A stretch of 64,000 bases of DNA from Actinernus sp. WN-2022 (lineage: Eukaryota > Cnidaria > Anthozoa > Actiniaria > Actinernidae). Shown one piece after another: positions 1 to 10,765 of the stretch; the first letter of the stretch is position 1, and each line of letters starts with the position of its first letter. The position numbers and the translations under genes were made by a program. The notes under the pieces are model-generated. The model searched no databases. It saw only the letters and a list, made by a program, of their open reading frames with translations, and was not told the DNA's origin. The stretch covers positions 90,349 through 154,348 of the forward strand of contig JAOWCC010000190.1 of NCBI GenBank assembly GCA_030867875.1, read 5' to 3'.

Positions 1-1075
1 CGTATTTATTTATTTGTTAATTTTTTATACATTTCTTTATGTATTTATATTTCTTTTTATTAATTTCTATTTATTTATTTATTTTGTTCATGATGGGTCA
101 GTATGACGCAGGATGATGCAGGATGATGCAGGATGATGCAGGGTGATGCAGGATGATGCAGGATGATCAAGGATGATGCAGGAGGATGCAGGATGATGCA
201 GGAGGATGCAGGATGATGCAGGAGGATGCAGGATGATGCAGGATGATGCAGGATGAAGCAGGATGATGCAGGATGATGCAGGATGATGCAGGATGATGCA
301 GGATGATGCAGGATAATGCAGGATGATGCACGATAATGCACGATAATGTAGGATGAAAGAGTAGGATGCATTTTTTTTTATACATTTCTTTATGTATATC
401 TATTTCTTTTTATTAATTTATATTAATTTATTTATTTTGTTCATGATGGGCCAGTATGACGCAGGATGATGCAGGATGATGCAGGATGATGCAGGATGAG
501 GCAGGATGATGCAGGATGAGGCAGGATGATGCAGGATGATGCAGGATGATGCAGGATGATGCAGGATGACGCAGGATGATGCAGGATGATGCAGGATGAT
601 GCAGGATGATGCAGGATGATGCAGGATGATGCAGGATGATGGAGGATGATGCAGGATGATGCAGGATGATGCAGGATGATGCAGGATGATGCAGGAAGAT
701 GCAGGATGATGCAGGATGATGCAGGATGATGCAGGATGATGCAGGATGATGCAGGATGATGCAGGATGATGCAGGATGATGCAGGATGATGCAGGATGAT
801 GCAGGGTGATGCAGGATGATGCAGGATGATGCAGGATGATGCAGGATGATGCAGGATGATGCAGGATGATGCAGGATGATGCAGGATGATGCAGGATGAT
901 GCAGGATGATGCAGGATGATGCAGGATGAGGCAGGATGATGCAGGATGAGGCAGGATGATGCAGGATGACGCAGGATGATGCAGCATGACGCAGGATGAC
1001 GCAGGATGACGCAGGATGATGCAGGATGATGCAGGATGATGTAGGATCATGTAGGATGAAAGAGGAGGATGTGTC
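1..1075 (+). repeat. Higher-order unit: A(variant) - array - C - long array
   Basis: Spacers begin at 2 and near 371. The first spacer has gtatttatatttc and an odd gggtcag end (gggccag elsewhere). Its array carries gggtg, gatcaagg, three aggaggatgc and one gaagc decamer. The class C spacer then opens an array of about 600 bp with gaggc, gcaggaagatg, gggtg and gcagcatgacgc. The same order recurs at 8554-9628, offset about 8551 to 8553. Confidence 0.85.
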
Positions 1076-2247
1076 GTATTTATTTATTTGTTATTTTTTT
1101 ATACATTTCTTTATGTATTTCTATTTCTTTTTATTAATTACTATTTATTTATTTATTTTGTTCATGATGGGCCAGTATGACGCAGGATGATGCAGGATGA
1201 TGCAGGATGATGCAGGATGAGGCAGGATGATGCAGGATGATGCAGGATGATGCAGGATGATGCAGGATGATGCAGGATGATGCAGGATGATGCAGGATGA
1301 TGCAGGATGATGCAGGATGATGCAGGATGATGCAGGATGATGGAGGATGACGCAGACTGATGCAGGATGATGCAGGATGATGCAGGATGATGCAGGATGA
1401 TGCAGGATGATGCAGGATGATGCAGGATGATGCAGGATGATGCAGGATGATGCAGGATGAGGCAGGATGATGCAGGATGATGCAGGATGATGCAGGATGA
1501 TGCAGGATGATGCACGATGATGTAGGATGAAAGAGGAGGATGAGTTGTATTTATTTATTTGTTATTTTTTATACATTTCTTTATGTATTTCTATTTCTTT
1601 TTATTAATTTCTATTTATTTATTTATTTTGTTCATGATGGGCCAGTATGAAGCAGGATGATGGAGGATGACGCAGACTGATGCAGGATGATGCAGGATGA
1701 TGCAGGATGATGCAGGATGATGCAGGATGATGCAGGATGATGCAGGATGATGCCGGATGATGCAGGATGATGCAGGATGATGCAGCATGATGCAGGATGA
1801 CGCAGGATGATGCAGGATGATGCAGGATGATGTAGGATAATGTAGGATGAAAGAGGAGGATGTGTCGTATTTATTTATTTGTTTTTTTTTTATACATTTC
1901 TTTATGTATTTCTATTTCTTTTTATTAATTTCTATTTATTTATTTATTTTGTTCATGATGGGCCAGTATGACGCAGGATGATGCAGGATGATGCAGGATG
2001 ATGCAGGATGATGCAGGATGATGCAGGGTGATGCAGGATGATGCAGGATGATCAAGGATGATGCAGGAGGATGCAGGATGATGCAGGATGATGCAGGATG
2101 ATGCAGGATGATGCAGGATGATGCAGGATGATGCAGGATGATGCAGGATGATGCAGGATGATGCAGCATGATGCAGGATGACGCAGGATGATGCAGGATG
2201 ATGCAGGATGATGTAGGATCATGTAGGATGAAAGAGGAGGATGTGTC
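1076..2247 (+). repeat. Tandem unit of about 1.2 kb, copy 1 (A'-B-A)
   Basis: Three spacers, beginning near 1076, 1546 and 1867, define the order A', B-like (gagttg, gaagc), A. The arrays after them carry, in order, gatggagg/gacgcagactg, then gccgg with gcagcatg, then gggtg/gatcaagg/aggaggatgc. The next 1.2 kb has the same order with array lengths changed by whole decamers and short T-run changes. Confidence 0.82.
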
Positions 2248-3464
2248 GTATTTATTTATTTGTTATTTTTTTATACATTTCTTTATGTATTTCTATTTCT
2301 TTTTATTAATTACTATTTATTTATTTATTTTGTTCATGATGGGCCAGTATGACGCAGGATGATGCAGGATGATGCAGGATGATGCAGGATGATGCAGGAT
2401 GATGCAGGATGATGCAGGATGATGCAGGATGATGCAGGATGATGCAGGATGATGCAGGATGATGCAGGATGATGCAGGATGATGCAGGATGATGCAGGAT
2501 GATGCAGGATGATGCAGGATTATGCAGGATGATGCAGGATGATGCAGGATGATGGAGGATGACGCAGACTGATGCAGGATGATGCAGGATGATGCAGGAT
2601 GATGCAGGATGATGCAGGATGATGCAGGATGATGCAGGATGATGCAGGATGATGCAGGATGATGCAGGATGAGGCAGGATGATGCAGGATGATGCAGGAT
2701 GATGCAGGATGATGCAGGATGATGCACGATGATGTAGGATGAAAGAGGAGGATGAGTTGTATTTATTTATTTGTTATTTTTTATACATTTCTTTATGTAT
2801 TTCTATTTCTTTTTATTAATTTCTATTTATTTATTTATTTTGTTCATGATGGGCCAGTATGAAGCAGGATGATGGAGGATGACGCAGACTGATGCAGGAT
2901 GATGCAGGATGATGCAGGATGATGCAGGATGATGCAGGATGATGCAGGATGATGCAGGATGATGCCGGATGATGCAGGATGATGCAGGATGATGCAGCAT
3001 GATGCAGGATGACGCAGGATGATGCAGGATGATGCAGGATGATGTAGGATAATGTAGGATGAAAGAGGAGGATGTGTCGTATTTATTTATTTGTTATTTT
3101 TTTTATACATTTCTTTATGTATTTCTATTTCTTTTTATTAATTTCTATTTATTTATTTATTTATTTTGTTCATGATGGGCCAGTATGACGCAGGATGATG
3201 CAGGATGATGCAGGATGATGCAGGATGATGCAGGATGATGCAGGGTGATGCAGGATGATGCAGGATGATCAAGGATGATGCAGGAGGATGCAGGATGATG
3301 CAGGATGATGCAGGATGATGCAGGATGATGCAGGATGATGCAGGATGATGCAGGATGATGCAGGATGATGCAGGATGATGCAGCATGATGCAGGATGACG
3401 CAGGATGATGCAGGATGATGCAGGATGATGTAGGATAATGTAGGATGAAAGAGGAGGATGTGTC
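2248..3464 (+). repeat. Tandem unit of about 1.2 kb, copy 2 (A'-B-A)
   Basis: Spacers begin near 2248, 2760 and 3080. The order and variant decamers match 1076-2247. The last array ends gtaggataatg here but gtaggatcatg in copy 1, so the right edges belong to different classes. The third spacer has one extra tttatta unit compared with copy 1. Confidence 0.82.
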
Positions 3465-5169
3465 GTATTTATTTATTTGTTAATTTTTTATACATTTCTT
3501 TATGTATTTCTATTTCTTTTTATTAATTTCTATTTATTTATTTATTTTGTTCATGATGGGCCAGTATGACGCAGGATGATGCAGTATTTCTATTTCTTTT
3601 TATTAATTTCTATTTATTTATTTATTTTGTTCATGATGGGCCAGTATGACGCAGGATGATGCAGGATGATGCAGGATGATGCAGGGTGATGCAGGATGAT
3701 GCAGGATGATCAAGGATGATGCAGGAGGATGCAGGATGATGCAGGAGGATGCAGGATGATGCAGGATGATGCAGGATGATGCAGGATGATGCAGGATGAT
3801 GCAGGATGATGCCGGATGATGCAGGATGATGCAGGATGATGCAGCATGATGCAGGATGACGCAGGATGATGCAGGATGATGCAGGATGATGTAGGATAAT
3901 GTAGGATGAAAGAGGAGGATGTGTCGTATTTATTTATTTGTTATTTTTTTATACATTTCTTTATGTATTTCTATTTCTTTTTATTAATTTCTATTTATTT
4001 ATTTATTTTGTTCATGATGGGCCAGTATGACGCAGGATGATGCAGGATGATGCAGGATGATGCAGGATGATGCAGGATGATGCAGGGTGATGCAGGATGA
4101 TGCAGGATGATCAAGGATGATGCAGGAGGATGCAGGATGATGCAGGATGATGCAGGATGATGCAGGATGATGCAGGATGATGCAGGATGATGCAGGATGA
4201 TGCAGGATGATGCAGGATGATGCAGCATGATGCAGGATGACGCAGGATGATGCAGGATGATGCAGGATGATGTAGGATAATGTAGGATGAAAGAGGAGGA
4301 TGTGTCGTATTTATTTATTTGTTAATTTTTTATACATTTCTTTATGTATTCTATTTCTTTTTATTAATTTCTATTTATTTATTTATTTTGTTCATGATGG
4401 GCCAGTATGACGCAGGATGATGCAGGATGATGCAGGATGATGCAGGGTGATGCAGGATGATGCAGGATGATCAAGGATGATGCAGGAGGAATGCAGGATG
4501 ATGCAGGAGGATGCAGGATGATGCAGGATGATGCAGGATGATGCAGGATGATGCAGGATGAAGCAGGATGATGCAGGATGATGCAGGATGATGCAGGGAT
4601 GATGCAGCATGATGCAGGATGACGCAGGATGATGCAGGATGATGCAGGATGATGTAGGATAATGTAGGATGAAAGAGGAGGATGTGTCGTATTTATTTAT
4701 TTGTTAATTTTTTATACATTTCTTTATGTATTTCTATTTCTTTTTATTAATTTCTATTTATTTATTTATTTTGTTCATGATGGGCCAGTATGACGCAGGA
4801 TGATGCAGGATGATGCAGGATGATGCAGGGTGATGCAGGATGATGCAGGATGATCAAGGATGATGCAGGAGGATGCAGGATGATGCAGGATGATGCAGGA
4901 TGATGCAGGATGATGCAGGATGATGCAGGATGATGCAGGATGATGCAGGATGATGCAGGATGATGCAGGATGATGCAGGATGATGCAGGATTATGCAGGA
5001 TGATGCAGGATTATGCAGGATGATGCAGGATGATGCAGGATGATGGAGGATGACGCAGACTGATGCAGGATGATGCAGGATGATGCAGGATGATGCAGGA
5101 TGATGCAGGATGATGCAGGATGATGCACGATAATGCACGATAATGTAGGATGAAAGAGGAGGATGCGTT
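3465..5169 (+). repeat. Run of simple ~380-bp class A units
   Basis: Spacers begin near 3465, 3926, 4306 and 4689, plus a truncated one at 3584. The last three starts are almost exactly 380 bp apart, each with a 270-bp array carrying gggtg, gatcaagg and aggaggatgc at fixed places. This is the plainest form of the repeat. The spacer at 4306 lacks one base (gtattctatt). The array near 4490 has an extra A and near 4598 an extra G, both breaking 10-bp phase. The last array (about 4790-5169) is longer and carries two gattatg and a gatggagg/gacgcagactg motif. Confidence 0.85.
3584..3644 (+). repeat. Truncated AT-rich spacer (right 61 bp only)
   Basis: The spacer at 3465-3564 is followed by only 20 bases of decamer sequence, after which the text jumps from gcag directly into gtatttctatttc, the middle of a class A spacer, and continues normally to gggccag at 3644. 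The left part of the spacer (tattt units, T run, atacatttc core) is absent. This is the only spacer I found without the core. The junction shares the short string gcag/gtat with both sides, as expected of a break or slip joined at minimal homology. Confidence 0.88.
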
Positions 5170-6570
5170 GTATTTTTTTTTTTTTTATACATTTCTTTAT
5201 GTATATCTATTTCTTTTTATTAATTTATATTAATTTATTTATTTTGTTCATGATGGGCCAGTATGACGCAGGACTGATGCAGGATGATGCAGGATGATGC
5301 AGGATGAGGCAGGATGATGCAGGATGAGGCAGGATGATGCAGGATGAGGCAGGATGATGCAGGATGATGCAGGATGACGCAGGATGATGCAGGATGATGC
5401 AGGATGATGCAGGATGATGCAGGATGATGCAGGATGATGCAGGATGATGCAGGATGATGCAGGGATGATGCAGGATGATGCAGGATGATGCACGATAATG
5501 CAGGATAATGTAGGATGAAAGAGGAGGGTGCGTTGTATTTTTTTTTTTTTATACATTTCTTTATGTATATCTATTTCTTTTTATTAATTTATATTAATTT
5601 ATTTATTTTGTTCATGATGGGCCAGTATGACGCAGGATGATGCAGGATGATGCAGGATGATGCAGGATGAGGCAGGATGATGCAGGATGAGGCAGGATGA
5701 TGCAGGATGAGGCAGGATGATGCAGGATGATGCAGGATGACGCAGGATGATGCAGGATGATGCAGGATGATGCAGGATGATGCAGGATGATGCAGGATGA
5801 TGCAGGATGATGCAGGATGATGCAGGATGATGCAGGATGATGCAGGATGATGCACGATAATGCACGATAATGTAGGATGAAAGAGGAGGGTGCGTTGTAT
5901 TTTTTTTTTTTTTTATACATTTCTTTATGTATATCTATTTCTTTTTATTAATTTATATTAATTTATTTATTTTGTTCATGATGGGCCAGTATGACGCAGG
6001 ATGATGCAGGATGATGCAGGATGATGCAGGATGAGGCAGGATGATGCAGGATGAGGCAGGATGAGGCAGGATGATGCAGGATGATGCAGGATGACGCAGG
6101 ATGATGCAGGATGATGCAGGATGATGCAGGATGATGCAGGATGATGCAGGATGATGCAGGATGATGCAGGATGATGCAGGATGATGCAGGATGATGCAGG
6201 AAGATGCAGGATGATGCAGGATGATGCAGGATGATGCAGGATGATGCAGGATGATGCAGGATGATGCAGGATGATGCAGGATGATGCAGGATGATGCAGG
6301 GTGATGCAGGATGATGCAGGATGATGCAGGATGATGCAGGATGATGCAGGATGATGCAGGATGATGCAGGATGATGCAGGATGATGCAGGATGACGCAGG
6401 ATGATGCAGGATGACGCAGGATGATGCAGGATGACGCAGGATGACGCAGGATGACGCAGGATGACGCAGGATGATGCAGCATGACGCAGGATGACGCAGG
6501 ATGACGCAGGATGATGCAGGATGATGCAGGATGATGTAGGATCATGTAGGATGAAAGAGGAGGATGTGTC
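5170..6570 (+). repeat. Three poly-T spacer units, period ~365 bp
   Basis: Spacers begin near 5170, 5534 and 5897 and have unbroken T runs of 14, 13 and 15 before atac, the longest in the window. They follow gcgttg and otherwise resemble class C (tatatc, attaattta). The arrays share gaggc at matching positions. The spacers at 5534 and 5897 share an unusual gaggagggtgcg lead. The first array starts with a displaced ggactgatg. The last array (about 5996-6570) extends to about 570 bp and has a cluster of gacgc variants toward its right end. Confidence 0.82.
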
Positions 6571-6841
6571 GTATTTATTTATTTGTTATTTTTTTATACA
6601 TTTCTTTATGTATTTCTATTTCTTTTTATTAATTACTATTTATTTATTTATTTTGTTCATGATGGGCCAGTATGACGCAGGATGATGCAGGATGATGCAG
6701 GATGATGCAGGATGATGCAGGATGATGCAGGATGATGCAGGATGATGCAGGATGATGCAGGATGATGCAGGATGATGCAGGATGATGCAGGATGATGCAC
6801 GATAATGCACGATAATGTAGGATGAAAGAGGAGGATGCGTT
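6571..6841 (+). repeat. Short class A' unit ending in cacgataatg pair
   Basis: One class A' spacer (6571-6670) is followed by about 13 nearly invariant decamers, then cacgataatg twice and a gcgttg lead into a class D spacer. The same A'-to-D step recurs at 18014, 29308 and 51301. Confidence 0.75.
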
Positions 6842-7692
6842 GTATTTTAATTTTTTTATTTTTTTATACATTTCTTTATGTATATCTATTTCTTTTTATT
6901 AATTTCTTTTTATTTATTTATTTTGTCCATGATGGGCCAGTATGAAGCAGGATGATGGAGGCTGACGCAGACTGATGCAGGATGATGCAAGATGATGCAG
7001 GATGATGCAGGATGATGCAGGATGATGCAGGATGATGCAGGATGATGCAGGATGATGCAGGATGATGCAGGATGATGCAGGATGATGCAGGATGATGCAG
7101 GATGATGCAGGATGATGCAGGATGATGCAGGATGATGCAGGATGATGCAGGATGATGCAGGATGATGCAGGATGATGCAGGATGATGCAGGATGATGCAG
7201 GATGATGCAGGATGATGCAGGATGATGCACGATTATGTAGGATGAAAGAGGAGGATGAGTTGTATTTTAATTTTTTTATTTTTTTTATACATTTCTTTAT
7301 GTATATCTATTTCTTTTTATTAATTTCTTTTTATTTATTTATTTTGTCCATGATGGGCCAGTATGAAGCAGGATGATGGAGGCTGACGCAGACTGATGCA
7401 GGATGATGCAAGATGATGCAGGATGATGCAGGATGATGCAGGATGATGCAGGATGATGCAGGATGATGCAGGATGATGCAGGATGATGCAGGATGATGCA
7501 GGATGATGCAGGATGATGCAGGATGATGCAGGATGATGCAGGATGATGCAGGATGATGCAGGATGATGCAGGATGATGCAGGATGATGCAGGATGATGCA
7601 GGATGATGCAGGATGATGCAGGATGATGCAGGATGATGCAGGATGATGCAGGATGATGCACGATTATGTAGGATGAAAGAGGAGGATGAGTT
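6842..7692 (+). repeat. Tandem pair of ~420-bp class D units
   Basis: Two class D spacers (6842-6940 and 7262-7361) start 420 bp apart. Both have the same interrupted T run beginning ttttaattt, and both are followed by gaagcaggatgatggagg, ctgacgcagactg and a gcaagatg decamer, then uniform decamers and a cacgattatg end. The second copy has one extra T in the run and a slightly longer array. This looks like a recent local duplication. Confidence 0.85.
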
Positions 7693-8553
7693 GTATTTAT
7701 TTATTTGTTAATTTTTTATACATTTCTTTATGTATTTCTATTTCTTTTTATTAATTTCTATTTATTTATTTATTTTGTTCATGATGGGCCAGTATGACGC
7801 AGGATGAAGCAGGATGATGCAGGATGATGCAGGATGATGCAGGGTGATGCAGGATGATGCAGGATGATCAAGGATGATGCAGGAGGATGCAGGATGATGC
7901 AGGAGGATGCAGGATGATGCAGGATGATGCAGGAGGATGCAGGATGATGCAGGATGAAGCAGGATGATGCAGGATGATGCAGGATGATGCAGGATGATGC
8001 AGGATGATGCAGGATGATGCAGCATGATGCAGGATGAAGCAGGAAGATGCAGGATGATGCAGGATGATGCAGGATGATGCAGGATGATGCAGGATGATGC
8101 AGGATGATGCAGGATGATGCAGGATGATGCAGGATGATGCAGGATGATGCAGGATGATGCAGGGTGATGCAGGATGATGCAGGATGATGCAGGATGATGC
8201 AGGCTGATGCAGGATGATGCAGGATGATGCAGGATGATGCAGGATGATGCAGGATGATGCAGGATGATGCAGGATGATGCAGGATGATGCAGGATGATGC
8301 AGGATGATGCAGGATGATGCAGGATGATGCAGGATGATGCAGGATGATGCAGGATGATGCAGGATGATGCAGGATGATGCAGGATGATGCAGGATGATGC
8401 AGGATGATGCAGGATGATGCCGGATGATGCAGGATGATGCCGGATGATGCAGGATGATGCAGGATGATGCAGCATGATGCAGGATGACGCAGGATGATGC
8501 AGGATGATGCAGGATGATGTAGGATAATGTAGGATGAAAGAGGAGGATGTGTC
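7693..8553 (+). repeat. Longest uninterrupted decamer array (~761 bp)
   Basis: A spacer at 7693-7792 (gagttg lead but class A body) is followed by about 76 decamers with no AT-rich break, from 7793 to 8553. The variant order is gggtg, gatcaagg, several aggaggatgc, gaagc, gcagcatg, gaagc plus aggaagatgc, a second gggtg, ggctg, two gccgg, gcagcatg and gacgc. Elsewhere the early and late parts of this order lie in separate arrays, so the array looks like a fusion that lost one or more spacers. Confidence 0.8.
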
Positions 8554-9628
8554 GTATTTATTATTTGTTAATTTTTTATACATTTCTTTATGTATTTATA
8601 TTTCTTTTTATTAATTTCTATTTATTTATTTATTTTGTTCATGATGGGCCAGTATGACGCAGGATGATGCAGGATGATGCAGGATGATGCAGGGTGATGC
8701 AGGATGATGCAGGATGATCAAGGATGATGCAGGAGGATGCAGGATGATGCAGGAGGATGCAGGATGATGCAGGAGGATGCAGGATGATGCAGGATGATGC
8801 AGGATGAAGCAGGATGATGCAGGATGATGCAGGATGATGCAGGATGATGCAGGATGATGCAGGATGATGCAGGATGATGCACGATAATGCACGATAATGT
8901 AGGATGAAAGAGTAGGATGCATTTTTTTTTTTATACATTTCTTTATGTATATCTATTTATTTTTATTAATTTATATTAATTTATTTATTTTGTTCATGAT
9001 GGGCCAGTATGACGCAGGATGATGCAGGATGATGCAGGATGATGCAGGATGAGGCAGGATGATGCAGGATGAGGCAGGATGATGCAGGATGATGCAGGAT
9101 GATGCAGGATGATGCAGGATGACGCAGGATGATGCAGGATGATGCAGGATGATGCAGGATGATGCAGGATGATGCAGGATGATGCAGGATGATGCAGGAT
9201 GATGCAGGATGATGCAGGATGATGCAGGATGATGCAGGAAGATGCAGGATGATGCAGGATGATGCAGGATGATGCAGGATGATGCAGGATGATGCAGGAT
9301 GATGCAGGATGATGCAGGATGATGCAGGATGATGCAGGATGATGCAGGGTGATGCAGGATGATGCAGGATGATGCAGGATGATGCAGGATGATGCAGGAT
9401 GATGCAGGATGATGCAGGATGATGCAGGATGATGCAGGATGATGCAGGATGATGCAGGATGATGCAGGATGATGCAGGATGAGGCAGGATGATGCAGGAT
9501 GAGGCAGGATGATGCAGGATGACGCAGGATGATGCAGCATGACGCAGGATGACGCAGGATGACGCAGGATGATGCAGGATGATGCAGGATGATGTAGGAT
9601 CATGTAGGATGAAAGAGGAGGATGTGTC
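8554..9628 (+). repeat. Second copy of the 1-1075 unit
   Basis: Spacers begin at 8554 and 8921. The order of variant decamers in both arrays follows 1-1075, and the long arrays have the same length (about 633 bp of open minus strand in each). Differences I can see: one T lost in the first spacer, two more T in the class C run, gggccag here against gggtcag at 95-101, and a single ggagg variant present only in the left copy. Confidence 0.85.
8921..9007 (+). repeat. Class C AT-rich spacer (type example)
   Basis: This is the shortest class, about 87 bp. It is preceded by two cacgataatg decamers and gaaagagtaggatgc. It starts as an unbroken T run instead of the tattt units and has tatgtatatc where class A has tatgtatttc. 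The later part reads attaattta in early copies and tatattta in copies from about 15580 onward. Further members begin near 371, 10069, 15579, 17337, 19885, 21336, 31210, 34764, 36522, 38751, 40191, 44091, 44816, 46555, 47282, 48691, 49417, 50635, 53132, 54331, 55628, 57063 and 58950. The T-run length differs between copies. Confidence 0.85.
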
Positions 9629-10765
9629 GTATTTATTTATTTGTTATTTTTTTATGCATTTCTTTATGTATTTCTATTTCTTTTTATTAATTACTATTTA
9701 TTTATTTATTTTGTTCATGATGGGCCAGTATGACGCAGGATGATGCAGGATGATGCAGGATAATGTAGGATGAAAGAGGAGGATGTGTCGTATTTATTTA
9801 TTTGTTAATTTTTTATACATTTCTTTATGTATTTATATTTCTTTTTATTAATTTCTATTTATTTATTTATTTTGTTCATGATGGGCCAGTATGACGCAGG
9901 ATGATGCAGGATGATGCAGGATGATGCAGGGTGATGCAGGATGATGCAGGATGATCAAGGATGATGCAGGATGATGCAGGATGATGCAGGATGATGCAGG
10001 ATGATGCAGGATGATGCAGGATGATGCACGATAATGCACGATAATGTAGGATGAAAGAGTAGGATGCATTTTTTTTTTTATACATTTCTTTATGTATATC
10101 TATTTCTTTTTATTAATTTATATTAATTTATTTATTTTGTTCATGATGGGCCAGTATGACGCAGGATGATGCAGGATGATGCAGGATGATGCAGGATGAG
10201 GCAGGATGATGCAGGATGAGGCAGGATGATGCAGGATGAGGCAGGATGATGCAGGATGATGCAGGATGACGCAGGATGATGCAGGATGATGCAGGATGAT
10301 GCAGGATGATGCAGGATGATGCAGGATGATGCAGGATGATGCAGGATGATGCAGGATGATGCAGGATGATGCAGGATGATGCAGGAAGATGCAGGATGAT
10401 GCAGGATGATGCAGGATGATGCAGGATGATGCAGGATGATGCAGGATGATGCAGGATGATGCAGGATGATGCAGGATGATGCAGGATGATGCAGGGTGAT
10501 GCAGGATGATGCAGGATGATGCAGGATGATGCAGGATGATGCAGGATGATGCAGGATGATGCAGGATGATGCAGGATGATGCAGGATGATGCAGGATGAT
10601 GCAGGATGATGCAGGATGAGGCAGGATGATGCAGGATGAGGCAGGATGATGCAGGATGACGCAGGATGATGCAGCATGACGCAGGATGACGCAGGATGAC
10701 GCAGGATGATGCAGGATGATGCAGGATCATGTAGGATCATGTAGGATGAAAGAGGAGGATGTGTC
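9629..10765 (+). repeat. A' - mini-array - A(variant) - C unit, copy 1
   Basis: A class A' spacer (9629, with atgcat instead of atacat in the core) is followed by only about 50 bp of decamer DNA, then a class A variant spacer with gtatttatatttc (9790), a short array with gggtg and gatcaagg, and a class C spacer (10069) that opens a ~590-bp array. The same order occurs at 20896 and 39750. Confidence 0.83.

Noticed and set aside
460..640. G-quadruplex potential of the decamer arrays
   Set aside because: Only GG doublets spaced eight bases apart are present, too weak for a confident call.
418..1050. Long minus-strand open reading frames (here 210 residues; others up to 273) made of ASSCIILHHP repeats
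   Set aside because: They exist because the decamer lacks stop codons on that strand in any frame. Frames overlap one another, begin and end in the AT-rich spacers, show no domain, and vary with decamer number. None is annotated as a gene.
5170..5190. Poly-T run as the tail of an inserted SINE or processed transcript
   Set aside because: The run sits at a fixed place in a conserved spacer, no upstream RNA-derived body is present, and other classes show the same place filled with tattt units.
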